A stretch of DNA of 64,000 bases from Odobenus rosmarus divergens (GCF_000321225.1 NW_004450481.1:129394-193393), one strand, 5' to 3'; positions 20,166 to 31,110 are shown, numbered from the stretch's first letter. Numbers and translations: made by a program. Notes: a model not told the origin generated them from the sequence alone.

Positions 20166-20875
20166 TGATTTTTTAAAGTTGAGATAAAATTCATATAACA
20201 TGAAATTAGTCATCTCAACCATTTCCAAGCGCACAATTCAGTGGCTTTTAGCACATTCACTGTGTTGTGCAACCATTGCTTCTATCAAATTCCAGAACAT
20301 TTCCGTCACCCGGAAAGGAGACCCCATCCCCATGAACAGTCTCCCCCTCCACTGCCCCCAGCCCCTGGCAGCCACCTTGTGTCTCCACGATTGGCCTGTT
20401 CTGGGCATGTCACAGAAACGGGATCCTCCAACAGGCGGCCTCTGGTGTCTGGCTTCTTTCACTCAGCAGTATGCTCATAAGGTTCATCCACATTGTAGCT
20501 TGTGTCCGGCCTGCGGTCCTTTTTACGGCTGAGTACTGTTCCGTTGGGCAGGGGGACCACACTGTTTCTGCTTTCATCCTTTGATGGACACTTGGTTGTT
20601 TCCACTCTCTGGCGATTGTCAATAGCACTGCTAGGAACACGTGTGTTCACATTTTTATGTGGATGCCTGTTTTCACCTCTTGGGTCTACACTGAGGCGTG
20701 AAGTTCCGGGTCAGATGGTAACTCCATACTCAACTCCTGAGGGACGGGTAAATTCTTTTGCGCAGGGTAGAATCATTCTACGTTCTCACCTGCAATGTGG
20801 GAGGCTTCCAGTTTCTCCATGTCCTTGCCAACATTTGCTCATGTTTGTCTTTTTGATGATAGTATTCTAGTGAGT
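20166..20875 (-). mobile_element. L1M 3' end, inverted (long copy)
   Basis: From GTTGAGATAAAATTCATATA through GTGCAACCATTGCTTCTATC, GGTTCATCCACATTGTAGC and TTCTCCATGTCCTTGCCAAC. At about 710 bp it reaches into the region upstream of the 3' UTR, farther than most copies in the window. Confidence 0.87.
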
Positions 20876-20884
20876 GTGGGGTGG

Positions 20885-20960
20885 AATCCCCTGTCTTACA
20901 GACAGGGAAACTGAGGCTCAGAGAGACAACCCATGTGCCCAGCATGAAAACTCAGACGCG
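20885..20960 (-). mobile_element. MIR fragment, inverted
   Basis: CCCTGTCTTACAGACAGGGA then AACTGAGGCTCAGAGAGAC. Confidence 0.65.
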
Positions 20961-21400
20961 AAGACAGAGAGAGATGTGGGTTGTTCCCTGGGAGAATGGG
21001 CAGATGTGCTTTGGACAAATCCCCTGAGAAATGAATCCAAGCCATGGACGGGACATTTCGGGCCGGAGGCTGTCCCGCATCCAACAGACCGGAGGCCCAG
21101 TGGAACCTCCTCCAGGAACCCAGACAGAGCCTCCTTACATGCCCCTGTGATGGGGTACTCACTCTCTATAGGGCTGCATCCTGGGACCCTCGCCCCACAT
21201 AGCTCCCAGGATCAGGAGATTCTTTCTCAGATGGAGTCTCAATTCTCCCCTGGCCCCCACCAGCCTGCCCCCCGACCTTGGGGACCTCCTGCTCAGGGGC
21301 AGCCTCACCAAGGTCCACAGACACCACCCGGCCCCCTCTCAAGCACCCTCCAGCTCTCACAGCTGGATCTCCGATACATAAAATCCATCTTTTAGAAAAC
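20961..21400. other. intergenic single-copy sequence
   Basis: Nothing recognised. Confidence 0.5.
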
Positions 21401-21660
21401 AACTGAGCAACGAAATGCACTGTGGGATCCTGGAACAGAAAAAACACCAGCGGCAAAGCTGGTGACATTCAAATAAAGCCTGGCATTTCATTAATAGTAA
21501 CGTGAATGCACCAGCGTTGGTTCCTTTGATTTGACAAAGGTACCCTGACAATGTCGGACGTTGATGGGGAAAGTCGAAAGGAACGCATACAGGGTTCCCT
21601 GGATTGCTCGTGCGACCGGTCTAGAAGCCTAAAATTATTCCAAAATAAAAAGCTTGAAGA
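21401..21660 (+). mobile_element. non-LTR-like 3' end remnant (related copy at 58.8 kb)
   Basis: GCACTGTGGGATCCTGGAAC, then ATTCAAATAAAGCC and AAAATTATTCCAAAATAAAA. Ends with the AATAAA-type terminus of an old LINE-like 3' UTR. The copy at 58780-59180 shares the GTGGGGTCC / AATAAAGCC order. Family not assigned. Confidence 0.55.
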
Positions 21661-21904
21661 GTTGGCTGGGCATGAACACACAGCAGCACCCAGAATCCCG
21701 TAGGGGGAGCAGAGAACCAAAATCTCGGAATACGGGATTCTGGCGACCCCCTCCCCTTGCCGTTCCCAACGGCCCTGTTCCAGCCTGGACCACCCCTGCC
21801 CTGACTTCCCCAGGAGCGAACTCTTCAAGCCTCCCACGGACCTCCCCCAACCCAAATCAGCCCCCTCTGCTCCCCACATCTCCGCTGGACTTTCTTTCAC
21901 AACC
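21661..21904. other. intergenic single-copy sequence
   Basis: C-rich unique sequence, no feature. Confidence 0.5.
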
Positions 21905-22360
21905 GTTCACGACTATTTACTACGCAGCTGTGGGGGTCGGAGGGGGTACAGCAGGGGAGCAAGACAGACAGGATTCCTGCCAATGGGGAGAGAAACAGTA
22001 GACGTCCAAACATGCAAATCACATCAGATAAAGCCTTGGTGATACAGAAAAATGAGTCAGGAGAAGGATGTGGGTGGGACTAGGACGGCTATTTCAGCCA
22101 GGAAGGTCCAAGAGGGGCCTCCTTATCTGAGCTCAGACCTGCAGGAGGTGAGGGAGTGAGCCAATGGAATAGCATTCTCCGCAGAAGGAACAGCCCATGC
22201 AAAGGCCCTGAGGCAGGACTGTTGCTTGGTGTGATCATGGAACAGGAGGGAGGCTGGTGTGTTGGGAATGGAAGAAGATGGAGTCAGAGGGTGGCCAGGC
22301 CCAGACCACAGCCCCTTGTGGGCCTCAGCAAGGGGTTTGGATCTCATTCTGAGCATGCCT
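21905..22360 (+). mobile_element. ancient interspersed repeat, family not assigned (copy 3)
   Basis: Contains CAGGAGGTGAGGGAGTGAGC, AGAAGGAACAGCCCATGC and GCAAAGGCCCTGAGGCAGGA (22199-22218). The last phrase is identical at 29776-29795. The longest and clearest copy of this family in the window. Confidence 0.6.
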
Positions 22361-23025
22361 GCAGACATACTCAGGACAGGGCCCCCAGCACACTAGAGTT
22401 GCTCCGCTGACCCAGCCCTACCTTTGGAGCTTCAGACCCTTTATACCTGCCCTTGGAGGCCCCTGGGTGCAGAGAATTCAGCCCTTCCTGAGGAAGCTGG
22501 AACAGTGTGAAACTGTGTGGAACAGCATGGATGCATTTGGGAACCAAGGCTGTCTCTAGCAGGGCCGAGCCGAGACAGCCTCTCCAGGACCCGAGTCCTG
22601 AGCCAACAACTGCCAACCTCAGCCTGAACCCAGGAAGACTTCACTGCCTCCTTCACAGAGACTGGGCTTTGTCTTTGACTTTGGCACCATGCTGGACCGA
22701 GGAAACCGAGCTGCTGGCACTTCTTGCCAGCCTCTCATATTTCCCCTGGACAGTCCCAGGCCTGGCGGGGGCTCAATCAAACCACTCCTGAACCCCATCT
22801 ATGAAGCAACAGGCATTTGAGACCCAACTGGCCAAGCCAGCCCCAGGAAAGGGGACATGAGGGCCGACAGGATGCCAGTTTCCCCCATCTGTGAAATGGA
22901 CGGAAAAAGCCCCAATGTGCATGATACCAACCTACCGCTACTGTCGAGTGCTGGGGGGGCCCCTGCCTCACCCTGGCGTCCACGAGCACCCTACACGCTC
23001 CCTCCTCCACTCCTGGCCATGGCCG
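22361..23025. other. intergenic single-copy sequence
   Basis: No gene seen. A short MIR-like phrase occurs near 22875-22905 (CCATCTGTGAAATGG). Confidence 0.5.
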
Positions 23026-23029
23026 GGCC

Positions 23030-23330
23030 CAGATACTGTTTTGATCTCACTCTGTTCGGTCGACCTGGCACCACAAGTTTGATCTCTGTGAAAACCACAG
23101 TTCAGGGGCTGTTATCTGCTATCAGTGGCGGGGTGAGGGTGGTTTTGGGGCCTCGCAGTATGTGTGCTTCTCAGAAGAGCCGGCCCATGTCATCACAGGT
23201 TAGCTGGCACAAAACAGCCAGCTTATCAGGCCTCCTCATCACGATCCTGGCCGATTAGAGCGTTTAACGCACCCAATGACTTGTTTACAGGACTTATTTT
23301 TAAGATTTTCGGCCGGATGCCTCCTGGTCT
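23030..23330. promoter_or_regulatory. candidate enhancer: RUNX/GATA/FOXO motif cluster
   Basis: Single-copy DNA with AACCACA (RUNX) at 23093-23099, GATA-type TTATCT at 23112-23117, CTATCA near 23119-23124, CTTATCAG at 23222-23229 and the forkhead/FOXO word TTGTTTAC at 23281-23288. The words are close together and lie outside repeats. If this is the KLF2 upstream interval, the combination would fit lymphoid or endothelial control. That link is inference. Confidence 0.4.
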
Positions 23331-23599
23331 CACAGCCAAGGGGTCAGGGCTGAGGAGAGGAGAAGCAGGGTTGTGCTGGGGGGCTTCCGGAAGGCTTCCT
23401 GGAGGAAGGGACACTGGAAGGGGTCTTGGGGGAGTGAGTGAGGGTTCATTACAGAAAGCAGGGTGGAGGCACCCACATGGTCAAAGGCTTGGATGGGGGA
23501 ACCATCCGGCAAGTTCAGGTTCATAAGCTGGAGCTCATCTCAGGGGCAGTGGGGATTTCGCAGTTTAAGCTGGGGAGGGGGAGGTTGAGAACGAAGGGG
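23331..23599. other. intergenic single-copy sequence
   Basis: G-rich unique DNA. 23390-23415 (GGCTTCCTGGAGGAAGGG) may be a scrap of the unassigned ancient family. Confidence 0.45.
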
Positions 23600-23735
23600 A
23601 GATGCAGATCCCAGGCCTGCCCCTGGCCCTGTGAAGGGACATCAGCTTGCATCCCGAGCCTCAGGTTTTCCATCTGTGAAATGGGGATGGTGGGAGCACT
23701 GACCCCGCGGGGGTGCTACCGGGTAAAGTGAGACC
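23600..23735 (+). mobile_element. MIR fragment
   Basis: CAGGTTTTCCATCTGTGAAA then TGGGGATGGTGGGAGCACTG follow the MIR 3' half. Confidence 0.7.
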
Positions 23736-23814
23736 TCTCGGGATGGGCATGAGGGAGAAGCCCCAAGCAGGGACGTGTGGAAGGGGGCTGGACTGGCACT
23801 AGTATTGAGAAACG

Positions 23815-24045
23815 GGAACTCCATGGGGTCAGAAAGTAGATTAGTGGGTGCTTTGGGCTGGAGGCGGGGGGACTAGGGAGGTGATAGCTAAAGGTTTGCT
23901 TGCCTCCTGAGGTGATAGAGATGTGCTGAAGTGGACTGTGCAAGTGCTTGCACAACCCTGTGAATACGCTAAAAACCATTGAATTGACACTTGAAATGGG
24001 TGAATTATATGGCATGTGCATTTATATCTCAGTAAAACTTAAAAC
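23815..24045 (+). mobile_element. L1M 3' terminus
   Basis: GTCAGAAAGTAGATTAGTGG, TTGCACAACCCTGTGAATAC, ATTGAATTGACACTTGAAAT and ATATCTCAGTAAAACTTAAA give the end of an L1M 3' UTR on the + strand. Confidence 0.88.
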
Positions 24046-24685
24046 AAAGGAGGACCTTCCTCTTTAGAGCTGGAAAGTGCAGGAGGCCTCTCTCACCTCT
24101 GGGCAGAACTCTGAACCACCTCCTTCCCCAAGAGAGGTGTTTGGGGCGGGGGAGGTGCTGAAGGAAGGAGGTAGTGAGTTCTCTGTCACCCAAGTCAGAA
24201 CCAGGTGAGCCTCCACCAGGGACTCCAACCAACCCAGCTGTTCCTCCCCCTCCTCCGGCGGGACAGGTGCCAGGAGCCACCCCTCAGATGTGGCATCAGG
24301 CCCCGGGCCCCCCGCCCGCCCACGAGACCAGGCCAGCCTGGGGTTTCCGTGCACATTCGCTACCTGTCTACCTACTAAGCCACTTCCTCCTCAGGCTGCC
24401 GCCTGCTCGTCTGCCTGTCTGTCTGCTCACCGGGCACCTGGCTTCCCCGGGCTCCTGGCAAGGCCTGGCCCTCCCTTACCCTCCCGCGTTCCCTTGTCCA
24501 GCTTCCTTATGAGAGGTCTATGGAGGCAGGACCTCACAGGCCGGGAGGGAGGCCTAGTTCAGACCCTTCTCCTAGAAAGAGGGTCCGGAGTCAGAGCCGG
24601 CATTGCCACCAACCCCCCTGGGGGTCCTCCAGGATAGCCGAGACGCTCAGTTGCTACACTTAAGCAACGGGGCTAACATTGCCAA
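24046..24685. other. intergenic GC-rich single-copy sequence
   Basis: No gene. C-rich frames of about 110 codons have low complexity and no start context. Confidence 0.5.
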
Positions 24686-24689
24686 CCAC

Positions 24690-25015
24690 ACAGAATGACC
24701 AAACGGCACAGGGCCTTTGCACTGGCTGCTCCCTCTGCGGGGGGGGAAAGTTCTCCCTGGCCTCTCTCACCTCCTGGGAGAAGTCCTCCCTGATTACCCC
24801 CCACGCATCCACGTGCACAGATGTACCCTCTCCCTCCCCCTCACCTTATGTCATTCTTCTCCTGGGCACCTCAGTACCTGAAATTCTATTTTGTGTCTCT
24901 CTACTGAGATATCGCTTAACTCCCAGTGGCCTGAGAACCCCATGAAGAAAGGGACTTCCACAGTCCCCGGCACCCAGCAGGGGCTCTGTGTCTACGCTTT
25001 AAGTGATTAAGGAAG
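24690..25015 (+). mobile_element. L2 LINE 3' fragment
   Basis: CACAGGGCCTTTGCACTGGC, then AAGTCCTCCCTGATTACCC and CCCCGGCACCCAGCAGGGGC. The L2 3' order is preserved. Confidence 0.8.
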
Positions 25016-25830
25016 CCAATCTGCTGAAACTTTGTGCACAAATTCAAGGGGAATATTGCGTGTGATTTCACAGCAAAGTTAGCTTGAAAATGTCAAAGAG
25101 TTTGAGAGCAAAATTCAGGTGGGTTTTCAGAATGAACCCCGAAACCTCCAAGAAGTTCTCTGCTTGGGCAGTGGTCAGGCTGGATCCAGCCCCACCTCCC
25201 ATCTCCCACCTTCAAGAGGCAAAGTTTGAGCAGCGGAACCCTGGGGACCCCCCGAGGCCTGCCTCGGCCCCTAGCTGCCGTGACCACCGCTGCCTGCCTA
25301 TGGATGGTCCCAAAACCAGAAGAAAAAAAAGGGGGAAAGGACCCTTCCCTCCAGGCCTCTGCATGTTATCGGCGGGAACTCCGTTCCCAGAGCCAGGGCC
25401 TGATCAGAGAAATCACCTGTGAGGAGGAGGGGGGGGATCCGAGAAGACTGGGTGTCTCAGGGCAACCACAGCCCCAGGCAGGAGCCTGGGGTACAGCGTT
25501 TAGCAAGTCCCTGCCCGTATGGCCCTTGGGAACAGGCCTCTGTTTGGCTGCGGTCTCCAAGAAGGCCTCCAGGATATCCATGCCCAGCCTGAGCCTGGTT
25601 GGGGGTTCCTGGGGCTCTCCCACACTTTCTACAGCCCTCACCTGAATCCCGGGGGGACCTCCTTTGCCCCACCCCCGAGCATTTATATATAGCTTGTTCC
25701 AAGGCCAGTGGGCACAAATCTGTTTCCCAGTGCACAGCTCCCAGATGGGGAGGTATACGGGTGACTCCCCCTGTCTAGGCTGAGAGAACGTGGGAGCCCG
25801 GGCTGGGGAGGGGGCCCCAGAAGATAGTCA
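25016..25830. other. intergenic single-copy sequence
   Basis: No gene. A TATA-like word, TTTATATATAG, lies at about 25682-25692 after a C-rich box (CCCCACCCCCG). No other promoter feature supports it. Confidence 0.45.
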
Positions 25831-25832
25831 AG

Positions 25833-25905
25833 AGCGAGGGCTGAGCTGACAAACCAAACCTGGGTTCGAATCCTGCCTCAGCTCCCAGCTTGTGCATTTG
25901 TGATA
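25833..25905 (+). mobile_element. MIR fragment
   Basis: ACCTGGGTTCGAATCCTGCC then TCAGCTCCCAGCTTGTGCAT; the tRNA-related part of MIR. Confidence 0.72.
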
Positions 25906-26129
25906 GCACGACTGTTATTATTATTTGTTAGATGTTCTCTCTTCAGAGGGAGGCCAGCTCTTTTTTCAGGGGAGGTGTTTCAGAGGCACAGCATGACCAC
26001 CGGACCCCAGAAAGGCAGACACTGAGAAATTACATCTGGAAGCTCGTTTAGCATGTTTTCCTCCAAACTGATCTCCCGGTTCCCTGAAGTTTCTGGCAAA
26101 CATCCACCCACATCTCCACCCTACCCCCT

Positions 26130-26570
26130 CCCTCCATCTGCCTCGCCCTCTCCACCTCACACCATCTGCAGCCTCGTGGCTCCTTGGAAGCCCAGGTCTC
26201 TCCCACCTCAGGGCCTTTGCGCATGCTGTTCCCTCTCCCCAGAATGCCAATCTCCCAAATTGTCACGGTACAATCCTCGCCTTGTTCAAGTCTCCGCTCA
26301 AATGCCACCTCCTCCGAGAGGGCCCCTGGGAAGTCCCCCCAGTGACTAACGTGGCCACCTCATCCCCCCTCTCTCACTGCCCTGTTTACCCAATTCCCCA
26401 TCTGTACCGGGAGCTCTAATCAGATCATCGGACTCCCTCCCCCTGGAATGTCAGCTCCATGAAGCCGGACTGGGTCTGTCTGTTCACTGCTGTGTGCCCG
26501 GGGCGGTGGTGGGCGGGGGAGTGGGGAGCCTGACACATCGTAGGTGCTCGGTAAACTCCGAGAACCAAGG
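26130..26570 (+). mobile_element. L2 LINE 3' fragment
   Basis: CTCAGGGCCTTTGCGCATGC, CTCAAATGCCACCTCCTCCG, GGAATGTCAGCTCCATGAAG and CACATCGTAGGTGCTCGGTA. One of the best preserved L2 copies here. Confidence 0.85.
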
Positions 26571-27224
26571 ACGTCCGTTTTGGGAAGCCTGAGGTCTGTA
26601 GGCAGGGAAGGAGGCAGAAGATTGGGGCTGCCACTCCATGCTACGGACCCAGCAACGGAGCCGGGGATGTGCCCAGGTCCTCTGTCCCTACCCCCCAACC
26701 AACGCCTCAGTGACCCCACTGACCATCTTCTTTCTCAATATCCTCCCTTGAACCACTTCCCTTCCAGGCCACCTCATCCTGGGGGGAGGGGGTCAGAAAC
26801 ACCCCTGCCTGTGGGTTCCTCTCAGCCTCCCCCAGCCCTGCAAGCAGAAGGAGACGGCATCACTCTTCTCCTGTGCAGATGAGGAACAAAGTCAGGGGCC
26901 CAGAGAGGGGAAGTCGGGGCTCAGCGTGCTCCAAAAAACCCCATCTTCGAGATAAATAGTAGGTGATGCAATATTTTTGGAAATCAAAATGAATGCAAAA
27001 ACATCCACCACAAACAAAGGACAGTCATTCTAGATAAAGACAGGTCCGACCCAGCACGGGCGGGTTTCTGCCTCACTGTCCCCACCCCGACCCCAGAGCG
27101 AACGTTGGCTTTAGAGAGATGGCTGTCCAGCGCCAAACCCGGTCCCCAGTGACATTCTGGTGCCACGCGGAGATCGTCAGAGGCTGTGTCCACGGGAGCG
27201 ATAATGGGCGGTCTGGCCCACAGC
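26571..27224. other. intergenic single-copy sequence
   Basis: No gene. A MIR-like scrap lies near 26865-26920 (GCAGATGAGGAACAAAGTC). Confidence 0.5.
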
Positions 27225-27355
27225 TCAGGGAGTGGGAGAGGGAGAAGCAGGCTTCCCGCAGAGCAGGGAGCCCGATGTGGGACTTGATCCCAGGACCCTG
27301 GGATCATGACCTGAGCCGAAGGCGCATGCTTAACAACTGAGCCACCCAGGTGCCC
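27225..27355 (-). mobile_element. Can-SINE, inverted, tail-truncated
   Basis: Body from GGGAGTGGGAGAGGGAGAAG to the head complement CTGAGCCACCCAGGTGCCCC. The T-rich tail complement is missing, so the 3' half is truncated or replaced by unrelated sequence. Confidence 0.9.
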
Positions 27356-27524
27356 CTACATACATATTTTTTAAATTCTACAAATGTAAATATAAAATGT
27401 TGGCATACATTTGTATATAATATATTCACATCTATAGTCACATATATTTGCATATAGCAGATTCACATGCCTTTACATGCTAACGCTTATATTTGTATAT
27501 AATATATGTACACACGCATACACG
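27356..27524. repeat. AT-rich low-complexity DNA
   Basis: Repeated TATATTTG and CATATA words (for example 27410-27500) with no clear unit. Confidence 0.75.
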
Positions 27525-27937
27525 CAATTCTCATTATTCACCGAAAACACTGAATTAGTGAATGCTGGACCATCGACCCTAGAGGGAATTCAGGGTTCGG
27601 TTCCTGCGAGCCTCTGTCACAACGTTTTCATCGACCAGTCCATCCATAACCTTGTTTTATGTGTTTCTGTTTACAGACACCTTGTTTAATACCTACTGTT
27701 GATTTCTTACCAGAGCTCACAGCCAACAGCGCGATGATTCGTGCCTGCCCGAAGAACTATACAGCAAGAGAGCAAAGCCTTTCCTTGGGCCACCTCAGCT
27801 GGGAACGTGAACGTCAGCAACTCGGATTTCTGCGTGTGTCCATGAATTGATTTGGGTGGGAGTTACAAATAAGTTTTAGTGAGCAAGAGAATTCGCAAAT
27901 ACAGAACCTCCGAATTATGAGGATTGACTGCATATAT
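27525..27937. mobile_element. Tigger-like (TcMar) DNA transposon remnant
   Basis: The ends are inverted relative to each other: CAATTCTCATTATTCACCG at the left, and a right end at about 27890-27932 reading CGAATTATGAGGATTGACTG. The interior (GGTTCCTGCGAGCCTCTGTC, ACCTTGTTTTATGTGTTTCT) matches a MER-type non-autonomous Tigger as I remember it. No transposase is encoded. Confidence 0.6.
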
Positions 27938-28110
27938 TTGCATGCAGTATCTGCAACTATGTAAAAAATATATAAACATATAATATATTGATGCATAGTA
28001 TATAAATCTATATTTAGCTACAAAGATGGATAGAAATATCATAAACACGTATTTACTTAGACATATTTAGTCAAGTCAATATGAAATATATATGTATATA
28101 TTCTTTATGT
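27938..28110. repeat. AT-rich low-complexity DNA
   Basis: Same TATA-rich composition as before the Tigger-like element, which suggests that it inserted into an AT-rich tract. Confidence 0.7.
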
Positions 28111-28308
28111 GGAAAATCAGGGACAGTGGAGATTTGCTGGTTAAAAAAACAGAAAGGCACAAATGAGCCCCAGTTGGTACCCTAGCTTGTCCTGTCCCCT
28201 TGGTCTCACTTCCTAGAATTTGACTCCATGGGACCAAGCGTCCTGATCACAGCTCTGACCTCCACACGCACGAGAACACTCAATATAAATCCTTTGAGGA
28301 AGGAGGAA
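28111..28308. other. intergenic single-copy sequence
   Basis: Nothing recognised. Confidence 0.45.
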
Positions 28309-28400
28309 AGGGAGCTGGTTGGCCTGGGCTCTCACACAGTGAGCGCTGGAGAGCTGGGATCTGAACCCAGTCCCTGTCACCAAGCCAACCGCTCTTACCT
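28309..28400 (-). mobile_element. MIR fragment, inverted
   Basis: CACACAGTGAGCGCTGGAGA then GCTGGGATCTGAACCCAGTC; reverse-strand MIR. A second MIR-like phrase on the + strand follows at 28485-28520. Confidence 0.65.
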
Positions 28401-28689
28401 GGCCTCTCTGCAGGCCGAGCCTTCCTGCCTTGTCCCTGGGGCCCTTGCAGCGTCCTGGCTAGTGCCACATCCTCCAGGGGCTCTCTGAGCCTCAGTTTCC
28501 CCCTGAGTAAATGGGACGCGTGTAGCCGATGAGCTGAGGACTCTTTGGTGCCCAGCACGTGGAGCTCCACTGTGCCCCGGATGCACCGGGGTATCCGTGC
28601 TTCAGGGGAGCATCTCCCCCTTCACCACTCTGCGGATTTAGTCCAGGCCCTGGTCACATATTTCAGAGGCTGCCCCAGGGGTGATCATG
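28401..28689. other. intergenic single-copy sequence
   Basis: No gene. Contains the small + strand MIR phrase CTCTGAGCCTCAGTTTCCCC near 28483. Confidence 0.5.
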
Positions 28690-28800
28690 GTCATTCATTC
28701 ACTCTCGTACTTAACAAATATTTCTTGAGCACCTGTTGAGCCAGGGCTGGCTCTAAGGGCAAACAGGCAGATAGAAACGCCTGCTCTTGAGGGTGTGGAT
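28690..28800 (+). mobile_element. ancient interspersed repeat, 5' part (family not assigned)
   Basis: AACAAATATTTCTTGAGCAC then CTGTTGAGCCAGGGCTGGC. Matches the opening of the unassigned family seen at 11.4 kb. Confidence 0.5.
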
Positions 28801-28839
28801 CGGCTAGAACTCCTCCAGGGTTGCCAAGGGAATGCAAAA

Positions 28840-29040
28840 GGGTGCAACCACTTTGGAAAACAGCCTGGAAGCTTTAAACCCTTAAACATCTTGGGGTGAT
28901 GGAAAAGTTCTGGAACTAGATGATCGAGATGGCTGCACAACAACGTGGATGCACAGCAACTCAGTGCCCTGAACTGTTCACTTGAAGAGGGTTAAGTTCA
29001 TGTCACTTGAATTTCACCTCCATTAAAACAAAACAAAAAA
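28840..29040 (+). mobile_element. L1M 3' terminus
   Basis: TGATGGAAAAGTTCTGGAAC, GATGGCTGCACAACAACGTG, CCCTGAACTGTTCACTTGAA, ending ATTTCACCTCCATTAAAAC plus an A tail. It is followed at once by a second L1M piece in the same orientation. Confidence 0.87.
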
Positions 29041-29500
29041 AAAAATTAGACAACACACGTATGATTCGATCCAGCCATTCCACACCTAGGTATTTACCCA
29101 GGATGAAAACATACGTCCACAGGAATGTTCACAGAGGCTTTATTTGTAATCTTGGGGACTGGCGAGAATCCCGATGCCCATCAGCTGGTGGAGGGAGAAG
29201 TCAACTGTGTCCACCCACACACGGAACGCTCATCGGCCACGAGAAGGAACAATGTGCTGATCCACGCAACAGCAGGGAGGGAGCTCGGGATTATGATGCC
29301 ACAAGAGAAAAGACAGGCGAACACGTCCTGGATGATTCCATTTATGTGAAATTCTAGAAAGCGTACACTCTGGTGACAGAAAGCAGACGGTGGATGTCTG
29401 GGATGAGAGTAGGAGTGGGAACGGGGAGGGGAAGGATTACAAGGGACCCGGGAAACGTGCAGGGGTGGACCTGTTCACGAATTCCATTGCAGGTGTCCAG
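29041..29500 (+). mobile_element. L1M 3' fragment, tandem with the previous copy
   Basis: Starts further upstream in the element (CCAGCCATTCCACACCTAGG, GTTCACAGAGGCTTTATTTG) and runs through the 3' UTR words GATGATTCCATTTATGTGAA and GACAGAAAGCAGACGGTGGA. Its repeat of the same region shows that it is a separate insertion. Confidence 0.82.
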
Positions 29501-29589
29501 TTATCTCGAAACACATCCATTGCGCACTCTAAATAAGCGCAGCTTATTGCCCGTGCATTGTATCGTGATTAAAGGTGTAACCTGCATCC

Positions 29590-29990
29590 CCTGGAGCTGA
29601 GGTTCTAGCAGGGAGACAGGCAGTAAGCAAGGAAGGAAGTGGTGAAAGGGGTGTTTTATTCAGCTGCTGGGGGCAGGGGGCCCACGGGAGCACAGACCCC
29701 CGCCCCCAGGGGGTCGGGGGAGGAGCCGTGTGGCTTCCTGGGGGAAGGGTGTTCTGGGCAGAGGGAGCAGCCAGTGCAAAGGCCCTGAGGCAGGAAAACC
29801 CTGGGCAGGCAGGCCTGTGTGGCTGCAACAGAGTGATGGAGGGAGCCAAGGGGAGGGTGGGTCGGCCAGAGGGGTGTCTAGGAGCTGAGATGGAGACCGG
29901 AGCAGGGTGGCAACGGAGGGAAGAACAGGATCAGGGTACATTTTGGAGGCCAAGGAGGTTCCAATGGCCTGAATGCGGGGGCAAGGAACA
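29590..29990 (+). mobile_element. ancient interspersed repeat, family not assigned (copy 4)
   Basis: TTCTAGCAGGGAGACAGGCA, GGGCAGAGGGAGCAGCCAGT, then GCAAAGGCCCTGAGGCAGGA (29776-29795), identical to 22199-22218, and TGTGTGGCTGCAACAGAGTG. Confidence 0.6.
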
Positions 29991-30234
29991 GGACGGGATT
30001 GGGTGCCTGTCCCTCATGTCCCTGAGAGGGCTGGACCCCTTCGCACGAGGCTGCTCCTGTCTCCCATCCACTTGGCCCCGGGTGGCCCCAGGCCCAAGTC
30101 CCAGCAAACCAAGGCAGTCTGACCAGTGTCACTGATCCCCAATGCTGACAAAAGGCCCTGTGTCCTCTCTGGCCAGAGGCCGAGGCCTCCCCAACAGACA
30201 CATCCCTGTCTGGGCCCAAACTGCAACAATTTTA
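29991..30234. other. intergenic single-copy sequence
   Basis: Nothing recognised. Confidence 0.5.
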
Positions 30235-30660
30235 TAAAAAGGAAGTTTTAAGAGAAAATACTTTTAGACCATCCAGATTATGATTTTGGAAAAGTCTCAG
30301 GGATGGTACAGAGTGGTCTGGTCTCCCCTTCCCTCTTCCCCTGATACCAACTTCTTACACGTCCAGGGGACACTTGTCGAAACAGACGGACTAACGCTGG
30401 GACAGTGCTGTTCACCAAACTCCAGACCTTGCTCGGATTTCTCCACGTCTCCCTCTGCTGTTCCGGGATCCCATCTGGACACCCCAAGTTAGGCATCAGT
30501 TTCAAAACAGCACTTTCTGCCCCTTCCCCCACCACGTTCATGAAAGTTACTACATTTTGCATTTACAGAATTGCTGAGCTAGAACAGAGGTTCCAAATTC
30601 CCTTTGCCCGGCTTCCCCCGACGTGGACGTCTTGCACAACCATGGTGCTTTGTCGGAAGT
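30235..30660 (-). mobile_element. old L1/HAL1-like fragment, inverted
   Basis: Phrases such as CTTACACGTCCAGGGGACAC and CACCACGTTCATGAAAGTTA resemble an L1ME/HAL1 3' region on the minus strand, with weak conservation. Confidence 0.45.
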
Positions 30661-30671
30661 AAGACACTGAT

Positions 30672-30828
30672 TTTATTTTAATTGAATTTAATTTATTTTT
30701 TTTAATTTTAAGTAAGCTCTACGCCCAGTGTGGAGCCCACATGGGGCTTGAACTTTCGACCCTGAGATCAAGACCTGAGCTGAGATCAAGAGTCAGATGC
30801 TTAGCCACCTGAGCCACACAGGCGCCCC
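30672..30828 (-). mobile_element. older Can-SINE, inverted
   Basis: TTTAAGTAAGCTCTACGCCC, TGGGGCTTGAACTTTCGACC and GAGCCACACAGGCGCCCCC. The body differs from the younger copies (no CT-rich block), so it belongs to an older carnivore SINE subfamily. Confidence 0.88.
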
Positions 30829-30944
30829 CGTGGTCTTAAACCATCATGGGGATACATCTCCTGAAACACATCTTGAATGTTTGGGGACCTCTGTGGCATG
30901 AGCCTCACACTGGCATGACTTAAAGTTTGGGACCAGGAAGGTTA
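30829..30944. other. intergenic single-copy sequence
   Basis: Nothing recognised. Confidence 0.45.
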
Positions 30945-31110
30945 GGGTTTCTAGTCCTACTTCAGCCATACCCTGCTGTGTGACATTGAGCGATTCACTT
31001 CGCCTCTCTGAGCCTGTTTGCTCTTCTAAAAAAATGGGTAGAAGCAGTGCTGCCCTCCCGGGAGAATGGGCTGGGGACTGGCAGGCACGCGACAAATATT
31101 GGCAAGTTTT
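30945..31110 (+). mobile_element. MIR fragment
   Basis: TAGTCCTACTTCAGCCATAC, CTGTGTGACATTGAGCGATT, CACTTCGCCTCTCTGAGCCT. A well-preserved MIR. Confidence 0.82.
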
